A stretch of DNA of 64,000 bases from Massilia terrae. Its GTDB lineage: Bacteria > Pseudomonadota > Gammaproteobacteria > Burkholderiales > Burkholderiaceae_D. Below, in pieces: positions 17,535 through 26,570 of this stretch. Every line of letters starts with the position of its first letter. Position 1 is the stretch's first letter. The stretch spans positions 1 through 64,000 of the forward strand of contig NZ_JANUGU010000010.1 in the NCBI RefSeq assembly GCF_024753145.1, given 5' to 3'. The notes beneath the pieces were generated by a model. It was given only the letters and a program-made list of their open reading frames with translations, made no database searches and had not been told where the DNA came from. A program made the translations under genes and the position numbers.

Positions 17535-18797
17535 ATGCAGAGCCAATATACCTGGGAGCACGGGCCGGCCGCAATCGCGCAGCACAGCATCGCGAAGCAC
17601 CGGATTTTACAAGCATATCTGGCTCGATACTTTCAGGTTTTGATTGGCGGTCGCCGCGACGAATTCAAGCTCACGCTTGTGGACGGTTTCGCTGGAGGTG
17701 GGCTGTACTACCATGAGGACACGAAGGAGATAGTGCGCGGCTCTCCACTAATTTTCCTCGATGCGGCGCGTGAGGCGGAATACATAGTCAACCGTGATCG
17801 TATTCATCCAGTACGCTTCGATCTGAGCTACTTTTTCATCGAGTCCAACCGAGCGGCCCACCAACACCTGCTCAAGGTGCTGACCGAATACCAGCATGGG
17901 CACCGGATCGGCCAGGACATTTTTGTCCAGCGAGCTGACTTCTTGAACGAGGCCAAGGCCATCATCGAGTTCATCGCCAAGAAGAGTCCGCGCAATGGAC
18001 GCTCGATCTTCGCGTTGGACCAGTTCGGCTACAACGCCGTGCCGACCTCCGTCATTCGCGAGATCCTGCACAGCTTACCTGGCGCCGAGGTCATTCTAAC
18101 CTTCGGCGTCGATTCACTTCTTAACTACGCCAACGAGCAGAATTTCGCCAACAGCCTGCGCAAGATCGGTATCCCAACCCTCCTGTCTGGCAAAACCATC
18201 CGAGAGATCAAGGAGTCCGACAAGGACTGGCGCCTTTTCATTCAATCCTCTCTTTATCAATCCCTCGTGCGGCAGTGCGGAGCAAAGCACTTCACACCAT
18301 TTTTCATCCGAAACAAGCAAGGCCACGGGGACTACTGGCTGATTCACCTGTCCCAGCACCACCGCGCCCGTGACGTGATGACGGACGTGCACTGGCAGAA
18401 CCAAAACTACTTCATTCACTATGCCGGCGCGGGACTGGACATGTTCAACCTGCTTGGCTATGACCCGCGGTTCGACCATCAGCATGCGAAGCAAGGGGTG
18501 CTGGGCTTTGAGTTCGACGGGCCGGCCCGCGAAAAAAGCACCAGGGCGCTGATGGAACAGATTCCTAAGATCGTCTTCGCGCATGACGAGGGCGTGACTT
18601 ACGAGTCGCTTTACGTCAGCACCTGCAACGAGTCGCCCGCGACCAGCGAAATCTACCAGGAGGCGATCGAGCGCCTGCTTGGCCATGGGACTGTCGAGGT
18701 GCTTGGCTCAGCAGGCGAAAGGCGCCGCTCGGCGCGCCAGATCCGAGCAGGTGACCGGATCGTGCCACCGCTGCAGCGGACTTTGTTTACCTTCTAG
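17535..18797 (+). CDS. tcmP: Three-Cys-motif partner protein TcmP (1)
   Basis: 420 aa from ATG 17535, 10 nt after the DUF5131 stop. The N-terminus YTWEHGPAAIAQHSIAKHRI is the TcmP signature. A Rossmann-type glycine motif VDGFAGGG is at ~49-56 and FFIESN follows, as in nucleotide- or SAM-binding folds, so a methyltransferase-like or nucleic-acid-acting activity is plausible but unproven. SIFALDQFGYNAVP at ~160-175 takes the place of the DPxG motif of relatives. The C-terminal ~80 residues are likely a winged helix (ATSEIYQEAIERLLGHGTVEV). The 3' end overlaps the convergent second TcmP gene by 4 nt. Confidence 0.88.
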   Translation: MQSQYTWEHGPAAIAQHSIAKHRILQAYLARYFQVLIGGRRDEFKLTLVDGFAGGGLYYHEDTKEIVRGSPLIFLDAAREAEYIVNRDRIHPVRFDLSYFFIESNRAAHQHLLKVLTEYQHGHRIGQDIFVQRADFLNEAKAIIEFIAKKSPRNGRSIFALDQFGYNAVPTSVIREILHSLPGAEVILTFGVDSLLNYANEQNFANSLRKIGIPTLLSGKTIREIKESDKDWRLFIQSSLYQSLVRQCGAKHFTPFFIRNKQGHGDYWLIHLSQHHRARDVMTDVHWQNQNYFIHYAGAGLDMFNLLGYDPRFDHQHAKQGVLGFEFDGPAREKSTRALMEQIPKIVFAHDEGVTYESLYVSTCNESPATSEIYQEAIERLLGHGTVEVLGSAGERRRSARQIRAGDRIVPPLQRTLFTF

Positions 18798-19723
18798 CCG
18801 AACAGATCGCCTTGCGGTGGCGGGCTGGCAGCGGTAGGGCGTTTGGCTGGCGCGGGCGCCTTGTCAAAGTTCCCCAAGATGTGACTGGCCATCCTGCGTG
18901 ACAGGGCGACGGCTTTCTCGGCCGGGTTAGAGATGCAACAAAATAGAGCGAAAAGCGGGGCACCTTTGCTCGAGCGTAAGAAGAGCGGATCGCTCACCCA
19001 CCCTGTGAAGACCCCGGCCAAGCGTGCTTGGACGAATGCCGCGATTCCCTCGGGATCGGCCACGCGCACTAGCCGCGGCGGCACGCCAAGTAGGTTGTCC
19101 TGCCCTTCGGTCTGATAGAACGCCTCGCGCCAGCTGCGGGTGCCTAGGACCGAATCCAAGGCCGCAAGCTTACTGTCGTCAATCTTCGAAAAGTCGTTGG
19201 CAGCTTGCCGGTAGACGGCCGAGAGCGGGAACAAGTACCACACATCTAAGGCGCGCGTATCTGCCGCCCTTTGTAGGGTCGCCAAAGGTACGTTCATGCC
19301 GTACGGGTCCAGGAACAGCACACCACGGCTGCGTTTCCAGTCGATCTGACCAAGGATCGTGTCGATAGCCACATTGGCGTCCTCGCGATGTACGTGGACA
19401 TGCGAACCTCTGCCTGCGGCAAGCTGCTGCAACTCCGCCACATGTACTTCGTTCAAGTCAATCAAGTGGATTTCATCGAAGGCGGGTTCCACCTGGAGCG
19501 CAATCTTAGCGGAACCAGCGATCGACTCGACCGTGTGCTCGTTGAACTTAATCTCGCATTCACCGGTCCCCGCAAAAGCGTCGATGTAGATACGCCGGAA
19601 CGGGTTGGCAGGGTAGGGTTTGTATTGCAGCGCCGTATTGAAAGCCATCAGGTAACGGCGCAGCATGTCCAGCTTGATCTGTGTCCATGGCCCTCCAAAC
19701 GAATGCTTCATTGTTGGTATCAC
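18794..19723 (-). CDS. tcmP: Three-Cys-motif partner protein TcmP (2)
   Basis: 309 aa from ATG 19723 (ATG 19711, MKHSFGGPWTQIKL, is equally likely). The N-terminus GGPWTQIKLDMLRRYLMAF and YIDAFAGTGE (residues ~47-55) fit the TcmP family. GVLFLDPYGMNVPLATL is the LDPxG motif near residues 135-150. The Pro/Ala-rich C-terminal tail (residues 287-309) is probably disordered. It is transcribed convergently to TcmP (1) with a 4-nt overlap of stops, so the two TcmP proteins share the single DUF5131. They are clearly different from each other (309 and 420 aa), so this is not a recent duplication. Confidence 0.87.
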   Translation of the reverse strand: MIPTMKHSFGGPWTQIKLDMLRRYLMAFNTALQYKPYPANPFRRIYIDAFAGTGECEIKFNEHTVESIAGSAKIALQVEPAFDEIHLIDLNEVHVAELQQLAAGRGSHVHVHREDANVAIDTILGQIDWKRSRGVLFLDPYGMNVPLATLQRAADTRALDVWYLFPLSAVYRQAANDFSKIDDSKLAALDSVLGTRSWREAFYQTEGQDNLLGVPPRLVRVADPEGIAAFVQARLAGVFTGWVSDPLFLRSSKGAPLFALFCCISNPAEKAVALSRRMASHILGNFDKAPAPAKRPTAASPPPQGDLFG

Positions 19724-20047
19724 CTCGGTTTGTTCTCACGGTAAATTGTACGCTGCTCGAGGCCTTCCCGGCGAGTGGCTGGCCGAGTCCGCGTTCACTA
19801 TCATGGTTGAGGTTGCGGACAGAATCGGAACGCGCAAGATTGCCTCCCATGTTCAAAGACCTGGACCGCCCGATCTGTCATGCCGGTTCATGGAGCGCCC
19901 CCTTTTCCGCCGCTAGCATTGCCTGGGACGGTATCGTCATTCGCAGATCCGCGCTGAGCCAACATCCACTAAGATGCCCTGGCGTCATCTCTTGGAATAG
20001 TAAAACGCATGTTCAAGTGGCTGCTCGAATGAGGACGACTTCGAAGC

Positions 20048-20533
20048 TCACGCGTCAGACGTCGTCGGCGGCCTGGGCGCAGCCGCAGAGGTGTGTGCGG
20101 TCGAACTTGCTGGGGCGATTGCCGCGGGGGCAGGCCCGGCGACTGGTCCACTTGGCGCCAGCCCTGCAGCAGAAGAAATCAATGCTAGGTCGGCGATAAA
20201 ATCTCGTGCCGGCCGATCGTGAGCGCCGTAATCCGAAAACTTCCCCTTGTAGCCGATCTGCAAGAAGATGAGCTTGTAGACAAGCGTGGCTAGCCGGTAC
20301 CCCACGTCGATCAAGTGGGGCCGGTGTTCGCAACCACTGAGTTTGTGCTCGCCGAACTGCAAAACTTTGGGCTCCATCCGGAACAGTTCGTCGGGCGACA
20401 TACTGACGTGCTCGGCTAGCGCCCATTGTGCAACACAGTGCGATACGACTGGGCTGTGGCCGTCTTGCGCCGCGCAGACAACGTGAAAGCAAAAAAATGC
20501 TTGATTCGGACCGTATTTCTCGGCTCCTGCCAA
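20048..20533 (-). CDS. Hypothetical protein, low confidence
   Basis: Frame of 161 codons from TTG 20533; the start is unclear. The central part (MEPKVLQFGEHKLSGCEHRP, HLIDVGYRLATLVYKLIFLQ) reads like a folded protein, while the last 50 residues are Ala/Pro-rich. No family recognised. A competing antisense-frame ORF (20055-20654) is Arg-rich and looks like a shadow. The region 19724-20047 holds no supported gene. Confidence 0.3.
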   Translation of the reverse strand: MAGAEKYGPNQAFFCFHVVCAAQDGHSPVVSHCVAQWALAEHVSMSPDELFRMEPKVLQFGEHKLSGCEHRPHLIDVGYRLATLVYKLIFLQIGYKGKFSDYGAHDRPARDFIADLALISSAAGLAPSGPVAGPAPAAIAPASSTAHTSAAAPRPPTTSDA

Positions 20534-20603
20534 TCAAACCGCGGGGCTGAATCCTTTGCGGATTAAGTGAAGAGATAATATCAATTTGACAATGTTGGCG
20601 CTT

Positions 20604-20635
20604 TGGCCAAATTAGCTGTACAGCTAATTTGGCCA
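20604..20635. repeat. 32-bp perfect palindrome, copy A
   Basis: Left arm TGGCCAAATTAGCTGT, right arm its exact complement, with a TGTACA centre. A near-identical copy (two mismatches) lies at 44761-44792. Outside the core both copies share GGCC(A/G)CAAC on one side. Could be an operator or a recombination/insertion footprint. It does not lie next to a recognised regulator. Confidence 0.7.
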
Positions 20636-20725
20636 CAACTGGACGTTCCCCCATCCGTACCGGGTTGCGATAGCCGCTAGTGGAATTATCTGCCAGTCAA
20701 ACCGGCCACCGTTTAGCGTGCGCGA

Positions 20726-22783
20726 TCAATGATCGGGGGTAAATGCCATCTCAACCTTTTCCAAGAAAAAACTCAATTTACGGGTGTCGTCCGACACACC
20801 GAATTGGGCAGGCGACGTTGGATTCAGATTTTGCAAGTTGATATTTAGCTTGCCACCTTGGACGGCTACGCCCTTAGGAATTACGATACGCTGTTGATCT
20901 AGTGAGAGAACTCCCAGATCTGTCCCATTGACAAATACACGTGTACGTTCATCCGGGACGAGATAATGTCCGCTTAGGATGATAAATTGAACGTTTGCGC
21001 GCTCGCCCGCTTCCAGCACTATGGTTGAGCGATCACCGTCTGTCCAGACTCCGCTATCTTCCATTCCAGACCAACCCTCGCCCAATAGCTTGGTATTTTC
21101 GGCTCGCCGCCCCAAACGCCACTCACGTCGGATGGTCCTACCTAATTCACAAGAGAATGGACCGCTGTAGTAGACCCAACCTCTGACGCTATCGGAAACC
21201 TTCGAAGCCACAACTTCTTGCGTATCACTGCACAAGCCCGATTCCGACCATCCGTCGTTAAGCTCGTGACGGATAATTTTAGTTGGCACCGGCCCATCAT
21301 AATGTACGGCTATATCAGTTGGGGTGAACACACGCTCTTTGTGAAACTCACGTTCCAAGAAAATTTCGGGTTCTGGGTTATAAATTTTTGGGTACTTATT
21401 CAATAAGAAGTTGGCAAATCTAGTGTTTTCAAGATAACCGCCATCAGGCCATCTGGCCTCCCACGCAACGATTAGCTGAAGCGCGATACTTAGCGTCAGG
21501 ATTAGTGTCCGCCTGTTTTCGCTCTGGTGCGGGAAGCTTGCCAAGCAGAGCGCTACTACGGGCATTGACGCCCAGTAGCCATATCTGATTACCAAGGCAT
21601 ATCCGCTGTTCCAATTTGTTGCTGTGAAAGTCGGAACGACCATCACCACCAAGAGAACTAATGCAAAAATGGCGTGAATCGCCCAACGGGACTTAATGTT
21701 AGATGGTAGGCTGCTGACACAAAGAACTAAGCTGGCAAATAGCGCTGGTAAACCTACAAGCAGCCCTTGATTGGGATCCAGAAAGAATGAAACGGCGCGG
21801 TTTATAGATACCAATGAGCTTGATGTGTAATGCTGTGCAATGATACTTGGAACACCAAAGTAAATGTATGAATAAACGTAAGGTGCAACTGCTGTGATTA
21901 CACCTGCAGCTACTGTTACAGACGCCACAATCTTCGACCGCCGCTTTATAGCAATAATTACTACCCAGGGAAAGCGGGTTGCTAGCCAGTAGTAGCAAGC
22001 AGCGGCGGGGATAAGTACAGCAGCCGAGGGATTCTGCGAGGCGGCCACTCCACCGCAGAAGATCGCGAGCGAAAAGTCACGGCGCATAAGACTAAGCGTA
22101 GCCAGAAGAACAGCGCAACCCGTCAAGACTTCCGGCCCTGTCCAACGCAGATAGAACAGCGTACCGCTCGCGAGCAAGAACAAACCTAGTTGATTGCGGC
22201 AACGCCCGATCCATTTTGCAATTGCGAGTAGCGTCAGGATTACTAACGTCGCATTCAGAGTGGAAAATGCATAGGCGGGGTTAACATGTAGCGCTGAAGT
22301 CACTGCGCAAAACGGTGCGGCGAGCGCCGAGTAAAGCCAGAAATGTATGGATCGTATGTCCCCGCGCACATCCTTTGCGAATCCCATGTAGATGCGCTGG
22401 CCTTGGGCGAGGCCGTTTGGCACTTCTAATATTCCGACCTGAGGAATACCCGATTTTCGGGCTTTCTCGGAAGGTATTGCTTTAAGCTCTGCAAAATCTT
22501 CAGATCGAATGTCGGGTGATAAATGGTTGTAGAAGGCGACTGACGTCATGAAGTATTCGCCACCGTCGCCATCCACGCGAGTTCCGACAAAACAGGCTGC
22601 CAGAGCGGTAAAGAATATGATCGGAACGACGGCTGCGCTCAGTACTTGTTTGAGCAGAACTTGCGGTGCAATATGGCGGATCAGTGATTTCACGCGGGAA
22701 TTATGCCTTGAAACGAGAGTTCCCTCTAGTTTACTTGAGCCAGGCACCGGCGTGACGTCCACCAAAGCACGAGATGACGGCAC
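20726..22783 (-). CDS. GT-C-type integral membrane glycosyltransferase-like protein
   Basis: 685 aa from GTG 22783; the start is uncertain. After an N-terminal segment and a TM helix (VLSAAVVPIIFFTALAACFV), the loop VDGDGGEYFM carries the acidic pair expected after TM1 of GT-C enzymes (C39/ArnT-like). About ten further TM helices follow up to residue ~430. The C-terminal ~240 residues are soluble, with LGEGWSGMEDSGVWTDGDR near 575, typical of the beta-sandwich (DUF7024-like) tail found on some GT-C proteins. Expected to transfer sugar from a polyprenyl-linked donor on the periplasmic side. Same direction as the beta-helix gene upstream, with a hairpin in between. Possible role: modifying exported proteins or surface glycan; substrate unknown. 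Confidence 0.65.
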   Translation of the reverse strand: MPSSRALVDVTPVPGSSKLEGTLVSRHNSRVKSLIRHIAPQVLLKQVLSAAVVPIIFFTALAACFVGTRVDGDGGEYFMTSVAFYNHLSPDIRSEDFAELKAIPSEKARKSGIPQVGILEVPNGLAQGQRIYMGFAKDVRGDIRSIHFWLYSALAAPFCAVTSALHVNPAYAFSTLNATLVILTLLAIAKWIGRCRNQLGLFLLASGTLFYLRWTGPEVLTGCAVLLATLSLMRRDFSLAIFCGGVAASQNPSAAVLIPAAACYYWLATRFPWVVIIAIKRRSKIVASVTVAAGVITAVAPYVYSYIYFGVPSIIAQHYTSSSLVSINRAVSFFLDPNQGLLVGLPALFASLVLCVSSLPSNIKSRWAIHAIFALVLLVVMVVPTFTATNWNSGYALVIRYGYWASMPVVALCLASFPHQSENRRTLILTLSIALQLIVAWEARWPDGGYLENTRFANFLLNKYPKIYNPEPEIFLEREFHKERVFTPTDIAVHYDGPVPTKIIRHELNDGWSESGLCSDTQEVVASKVSDSVRGWVYYSGPFSCELGRTIRREWRLGRRAENTKLLGEGWSGMEDSGVWTDGDRSTIVLEAGERANVQFIILSGHYLVPDERTRVFVNGTDLGVLSLDQQRIVIPKGVAVQGGKLNINLQNLNPTSPAQFGVSDDTRKLSFFLEKVEMAFTPDH

Positions 22784-22839
22784 GGCTTCGGATTTTTAAC
22801 TCTGCCTAGCTAGTTACTCGTAATGCGGGGCGCTCCGTG

Positions 22840-22869
22840 CCCCTACCTGGGACGCAAGATAGGTAGGGG
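22840..22869 (-). terminator. Hairpin after the beta-helix gene
   Basis: Nine-bp stem CCCCTACCT/AGGTAGGGG with a 12-nt loop and no T tract. It lies 12 bp downstream of the stop at 22882 (minus strand). It may be a terminator or an mRNA-stabilising hairpin. Confidence 0.5.
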
Positions 22870-22881
22870 TGCCGTAGGACG

Positions 22882-24465
22882 TTAGTGCCAGGCGCAACCG
22901 ATCACTATTGGATCGTTCACAGGAACGACAATATTCGGTTGCACATCGAAGTTGTCAGCGTAGGGTTGTGGGGCAACGGCGACAGCCCGTAGGCCGCAAT
23001 TGTTGACGTTTGTTGGAGGCTGCAACGCTAAAAACGCATTTGACTGGACGCTTGCGCCAACCATGCCGCTAACGGCGATGGCTACATATGTAGTGACATT
23101 CTGGTTACCACTGTTGTTTCCATTGAACTTCGCCCCTTTGCCGGTAAAAGAATTCGAGCCAAACCATGCTCGGGTTCCCGTTGATATGACAAAATCGAGG
23201 TGAACACTCGGGCTGGACCAAACCACGTTGTTGAGGAATTGGGTGCCCGTGAAATCATGCTGGACGCTCAACGGGAGACTCGAATATCCAGTGCCTGGCA
23301 AATTGCTCAGAGCGTCGGCGACAATGCCTCCCCATGCGGAGTTGCCGGCATTGAGGATCGTATTGTTGCTCACTTGGCTATGTTGGACGTCAGGATACAC
23401 GGTGAAAACAATGATGCTGACATCCGTCGCATCGATCACTTCATTGTAAGCAACTAGCACGTTTTTGCATGCAATGCTGATACCGTCGCTCCAGGTAGAG
23501 TCCCAATGATTCGAGCCGAAGGCAGTTATTAGGTTGTTCTCTACGTCTCCACCGTCGCAGGTTGATCCGGAATTTAAGTACTGGAGATGGGTCCAGCTAG
23601 TCGAGTCAGAAATGATGTTGTTTGTTACAGCAACGTTCGATCCGTGAGCAAAAACCGGAGGTGAGTTGATTGCGTGGTGATTGGAATCTAAAGGAAATCC
23701 AAAACGATTTCGCTGGTCGTCTACCCAAACACTCTTCAGGCCGGCATTGTCGAGCAATTCGACTAACGGACCGGTGAAGGTGCCGTTTCTCGCAAGTCGA
23801 CCGAGCAGCGGTCCTTTTGCTTTGCCGGGCAAACCGACAGTCGCCAAAGTCACCCCCGATGGTATCGTTAAGGTGCTCGAAAGATAGATGACAGCACCCT
23901 GTTCAATATAAACAGTGCTGCCAGACGTTGCGGCACTAAGAGCAGAGCGCAGATTAGACTCGTTGGTCGCTGCTCCTGTGCTCGTGACGACAAGATTAGC
24001 GGGTACCACGTTCTGCCAGCCGATCGGTGAGTTGCCACAATAGATAGATGTGCGGTTCAGAAACTCGGTTGTTCCCACCAAATTGTTGACGATAGTGGTC
24101 CAGCTTACCCCCGAGCTCAGTTGATTAATTACGCTGTTCAACTCAGACGTGGACGCGTCGCGATTTAGCGCTGCGCGGTAAAGCCGGAAGGCTTTTTCCT
24201 GACCAGAAGGCGAACGACTTAAGAACTCGGATGAGGTAAGGATGTCGCGCGCGTTGGCTTGCAAGGTTGCGGCGCCACAGGAATTTCCATTCCAATAATT
24301 CAAGATGCCACCCCAGCCGGCTTGGTCAGGGATCCGGCCTAATCCCTCAGTGTAAAGTTTGGATGAAAACTGCCCAGTTCCGACGCTCATCGTTGCATTG
24401 GCGTTTGAACTTAGAAGACAAGCTGCTGCTATCGCAATCGCGCTCAACATTTTCCGGAACGTCAT
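22882..24465 (-). CDS. Exported DUF4214 / right-handed beta-helix protein
   Basis: 527 aa from ATG 24465, supported by AGGAG five bases upstream (the frame continues to 24504 without a ribosome site). A Sec signal peptide ends near ASSNANA (residue ~25). Residues ~30-145 show the DUF4214 pattern seen twice (LYTEGLGRIPDQAGW and LYRAALNRDASTSEL with EFLSR/EFLNR), a domain of secreted S-layer/polysaccharide-associated proteins. Residues ~160-510 have repeated N-N-x-I and NLV/NNTI ladders (VAVTNNIISDS, VENNLITAFG, VSNNTILNAG) of a right-handed beta-helix, as in pectate-lyase-like folds. Catalytic residues cannot be assigned. Divergent from the secretion operon 450 bp away, so it is a candidate substrate of that system. 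Confidence 0.78.
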   Translation of the reverse strand: MTFRKMLSAIAIAAACLLSSNANATMSVGTGQFSSKLYTEGLGRIPDQAGWGGILNYWNGNSCGAATLQANARDILTSSEFLSRSPSGQEKAFRLYRAALNRDASTSELNSVINQLSSGVSWTTIVNNLVGTTEFLNRTSIYCGNSPIGWQNVVPANLVVTSTGAATNESNLRSALSAATSGSTVYIEQGAVIYLSSTLTIPSGVTLATVGLPGKAKGPLLGRLARNGTFTGPLVELLDNAGLKSVWVDDQRNRFGFPLDSNHHAINSPPVFAHGSNVAVTNNIISDSTSWTHLQYLNSGSTCDGGDVENNLITAFGSNHWDSTWSDGISIACKNVLVAYNEVIDATDVSIIVFTVYPDVQHSQVSNNTILNAGNSAWGGIVADALSNLPGTGYSSLPLSVQHDFTGTQFLNNVVWSSPSVHLDFVISTGTRAWFGSNSFTGKGAKFNGNNSGNQNVTTYVAIAVSGMVGASVQSNAFLALQPPTNVNNCGLRAVAVAPQPYADNFDVQPNIVVPVNDPIVIGCAWH

Positions 24466-24916
24466 ATGATCTCCTGTTAAGTTGCATAAATGCAACATAA
24501 TCATAACAGTTGATCGATTTAAAAAGACTATCCAAAAGTAACGATGAGCTTTTGAAGTGGAAATTCATTGCATGGGAAATCCGTGCGGTCCCATTCTTCG
24601 ACTCTGTTCGGGATCAACCGCACTGAGTAGGCAGATATCAACGACTTGCAGTACCCAAAACGCATAAAAGCAAAAATATTGAACTCGGTTGCAGTAATAC
24701 AATGGTCCAGCCGTCCATTTATTCGTATTTGAGTTTTGGTAGCTATCAGAGTTGCCATTTCTCCGCGTTTTTGACTTGGGAACTACCCTGTATTGAGCCG
24801 AAGAGAATTACGCCGACAAGCTAGCAAAAGTGATAGGTTGGTCCGAGCTAATCGCCTTGCGTACCATGATAGCCTCTGAACCAAGCTCATCAATAAGAAA
24901 CGAAGAGGTCGATTTA
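24466..24916. promoter_or_regulatory. Divergent promoter region, beta-helix gene / secretion operon
   Basis: 450 bp without a supported gene between the minus-strand beta-helix gene and the plus-strand gspG. It is AT-richer than the coding sequence on either side, as expected of a promoter region. No specific operator was identified. Confidence 0.4.
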
Positions 24917-25357
24917 ATGTGCGTTAGGTCTGTGCGAAAAATCCTGCACGTTCAACAGCCGGGTTTCACGCTACTCGAACTTTTAGTAGTAATCGTAATT
25001 ATTGGGTTACTTGCGGCCTATGTTGGTCCTAAGTATTTTTCGCAGCTTGGCAAATCGGAAGTGACGGTAGCGCATGCGCAGATCGACGCCTTCGAAAAGT
25101 CGCTTGACACCTTCCGTCTCGACGTTGGCCGGTATCCGAGCACCGATGAAGGTCTAATCGCCTTAGTCACGGCACCGCCAGCAGCGGCTGCCAAGTGGAA
25201 TGGCCCTTACTTGAAGAAGGATATTCCGCTAGATCCGTGGGGGCACCCATACCAGTACCATGCGCCGGGCACCAAGGGCGACTACGTGATCGTTTCGCTT
25301 GGCAAGGACGGTCAGCCTGGAGGCAGCGGCGAAGACGCCGACATTAGTTCACCGTAG
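24917..25357 (+). CDS. gspG: Type II secretion major pseudopilin GspG
   Basis: 146 aa from ATG 24917, preceded by GAGG; the longer frame from 24830 lacks support. Prepilin cleavage site PG|FTLLELLVVIVIIGLLAA with Glu at +5, then the GspG core (AQIDAFEKSLDTFRLDVGRYP, DEGLIALV, WNGPYLKKDIPLDPWG) and the C-terminal calcium-site region (GTKGDYVIVSLGKDGQPGG). It is the main subunit of the periplasmic pseudopilus. First gene of an eleven-gene operon. All key family residues are present, which favours T2SS over type IV pilus for this locus. Confidence 0.93.
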   Translation: MCVRSVRKILHVQQPGFTLLELLVVIVIIGLLAAYVGPKYFSQLGKSEVTVAHAQIDAFEKSLDTFRLDVGRYPSTDEGLIALVTAPPAAAAKWNGPYLKKDIPLDPWGHPYQYHAPGTKGDYVIVSLGKDGQPGGSGEDADISSP

Positions 25358-25385
25358 TCTATCTCCGCACGTCAAGGCACCTGCT

Positions 25386-26570
25386 ATGCAGTTCGCGGTA
25401 CGCGCCCTCGCTTCCGACATGAGCATCGCTCAACTTGTCGTCGATGCTTCAGACGAAGCCGACGCGCGGCGTCAGGTTGAGGCTCGCGGGCTGTACGTCA
25501 GCGCGGTCGAGCCGGCCATGGCGCTGCCAATAGCTCGATATAGGGGCAACTTGTCGCTAGTGTTGTTCAGTCAAGAGCTCCTGGCCCTACTTACGGCGGG
25601 CTTGGGTATTGTCGAGGGCCTTGAGGCTCTGCTCGAAAAGGAGGGTAATCTGGCAACGCAGGCGATATTAGGGCGCCTGGTCATTGGACTGCGCGAGGGC
25701 AAGCGGCTGTCAGGGGTATTGGCGGAACAGCCAACCGTGTTCCCTTTGCTCTTCGTCGGTATCGTACGCGCTGCCGAAGGCACAAGCGATCTCCCGCGGG
25801 CACTCGAGCGCTACATCGAATACCAACGGCGCATCGACGCTGTGCGTACCAAGGTCCTTAGCGCTTCCATCTATCCCGTTATCTTGCTTCTGGTCGGTGG
25901 GGGCGTGAGCATCTTTCTGATGACTTATGTTGTACCGCGTTTCGCCGAGGTCTATCAAGGTGCCGGGCGTAGGTTGCCGTTGCTATCGCACTTGATGCTC
26001 GACTGGGGCCAGTTTGCCACGCGCCACACCGGGTCGCTTATGCTCACGATCGCCGCGGCGCTTGTGGTGGCGCTAAGGTTCGTGACGCGCCTCGTCCGGC
26101 GTGGAAGCGTTGCACGCCTCCTGGAGCACCTGCCGGGCATCGGCGATCGCGCCCGCGTTTACGAACTGTCGCGTCTATATCTAACGCTCGGCATGTTAAG
26201 CGAGGGGGGCATCACAGTCTTGACGGCGATCGACATCGTGCAGGCCATGGCATCACCTGCGATTGCGAAGGGCTTGCGCGAGGCGCGCGCTGCTATCGAG
26301 TCCGGTCGCCCGCTGTCGGACGCCTTCGAGGCTAACGGCCTTACCACACCGATCTCGTTACGCATGCTGCGCGTGGGCGAGCGTACCGGGGAGATGGGCG
26401 TCATGCTGACTCGTTCGGCAGCCTTCTACGACGGCGAGATCGGGCGCTGGATTGACCGCTTCACTCGTACGTTCGAGCCACTACTGATGGCAGCGATTGG
26501 CCTAGTTGTGGGTGCGATCGTGGTACTCCTCTACATGCCAATTTTCGACCTCGCCGGAGACCTCTCATGA
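25386..26570 (+). CDS. gspF: Type II secretion inner-membrane platform protein GspF
   Basis: 394 aa from ATG 25386 (MQFAVRALASDMSIAQ). Two T2SSF domains: the first with FSQELLALLTAGLGIVEGLEAL, the second with RLYLTLGMLSEGGITVLTAI and RVGERTGEMG. Three TM helices (VILLLVGGGVSIFLMTYVV, LMLTIAAALVVALRFV, LLMAAIGLVVGAIVVLLYM). It forms the membrane platform that couples the GspE ATPase to pseudopilus assembly. 28 bp after gspG; its stop overlaps gspE by 4 nt. Confidence 0.92.
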   Translation: MQFAVRALASDMSIAQLVVDASDEADARRQVEARGLYVSAVEPAMALPIARYRGNLSLVLFSQELLALLTAGLGIVEGLEALLEKEGNLATQAILGRLVIGLREGKRLSGVLAEQPTVFPLLFVGIVRAAEGTSDLPRALERYIEYQRRIDAVRTKVLSASIYPVILLLVGGGVSIFLMTYVVPRFAEVYQGAGRRLPLLSHLMLDWGQFATRHTGSLMLTIAAALVVALRFVTRLVRRGSVARLLEHLPGIGDRARVYELSRLYLTLGMLSEGGITVLTAIDIVQAMASPAIAKGLREARAAIESGRPLSDAFEANGLTTPISLRMLRVGERTGEMGVMLTRSAAFYDGEIGRWIDRFTRTFEPLLMAAIGLVVGAIVVLLYMPIFDLAGDLS

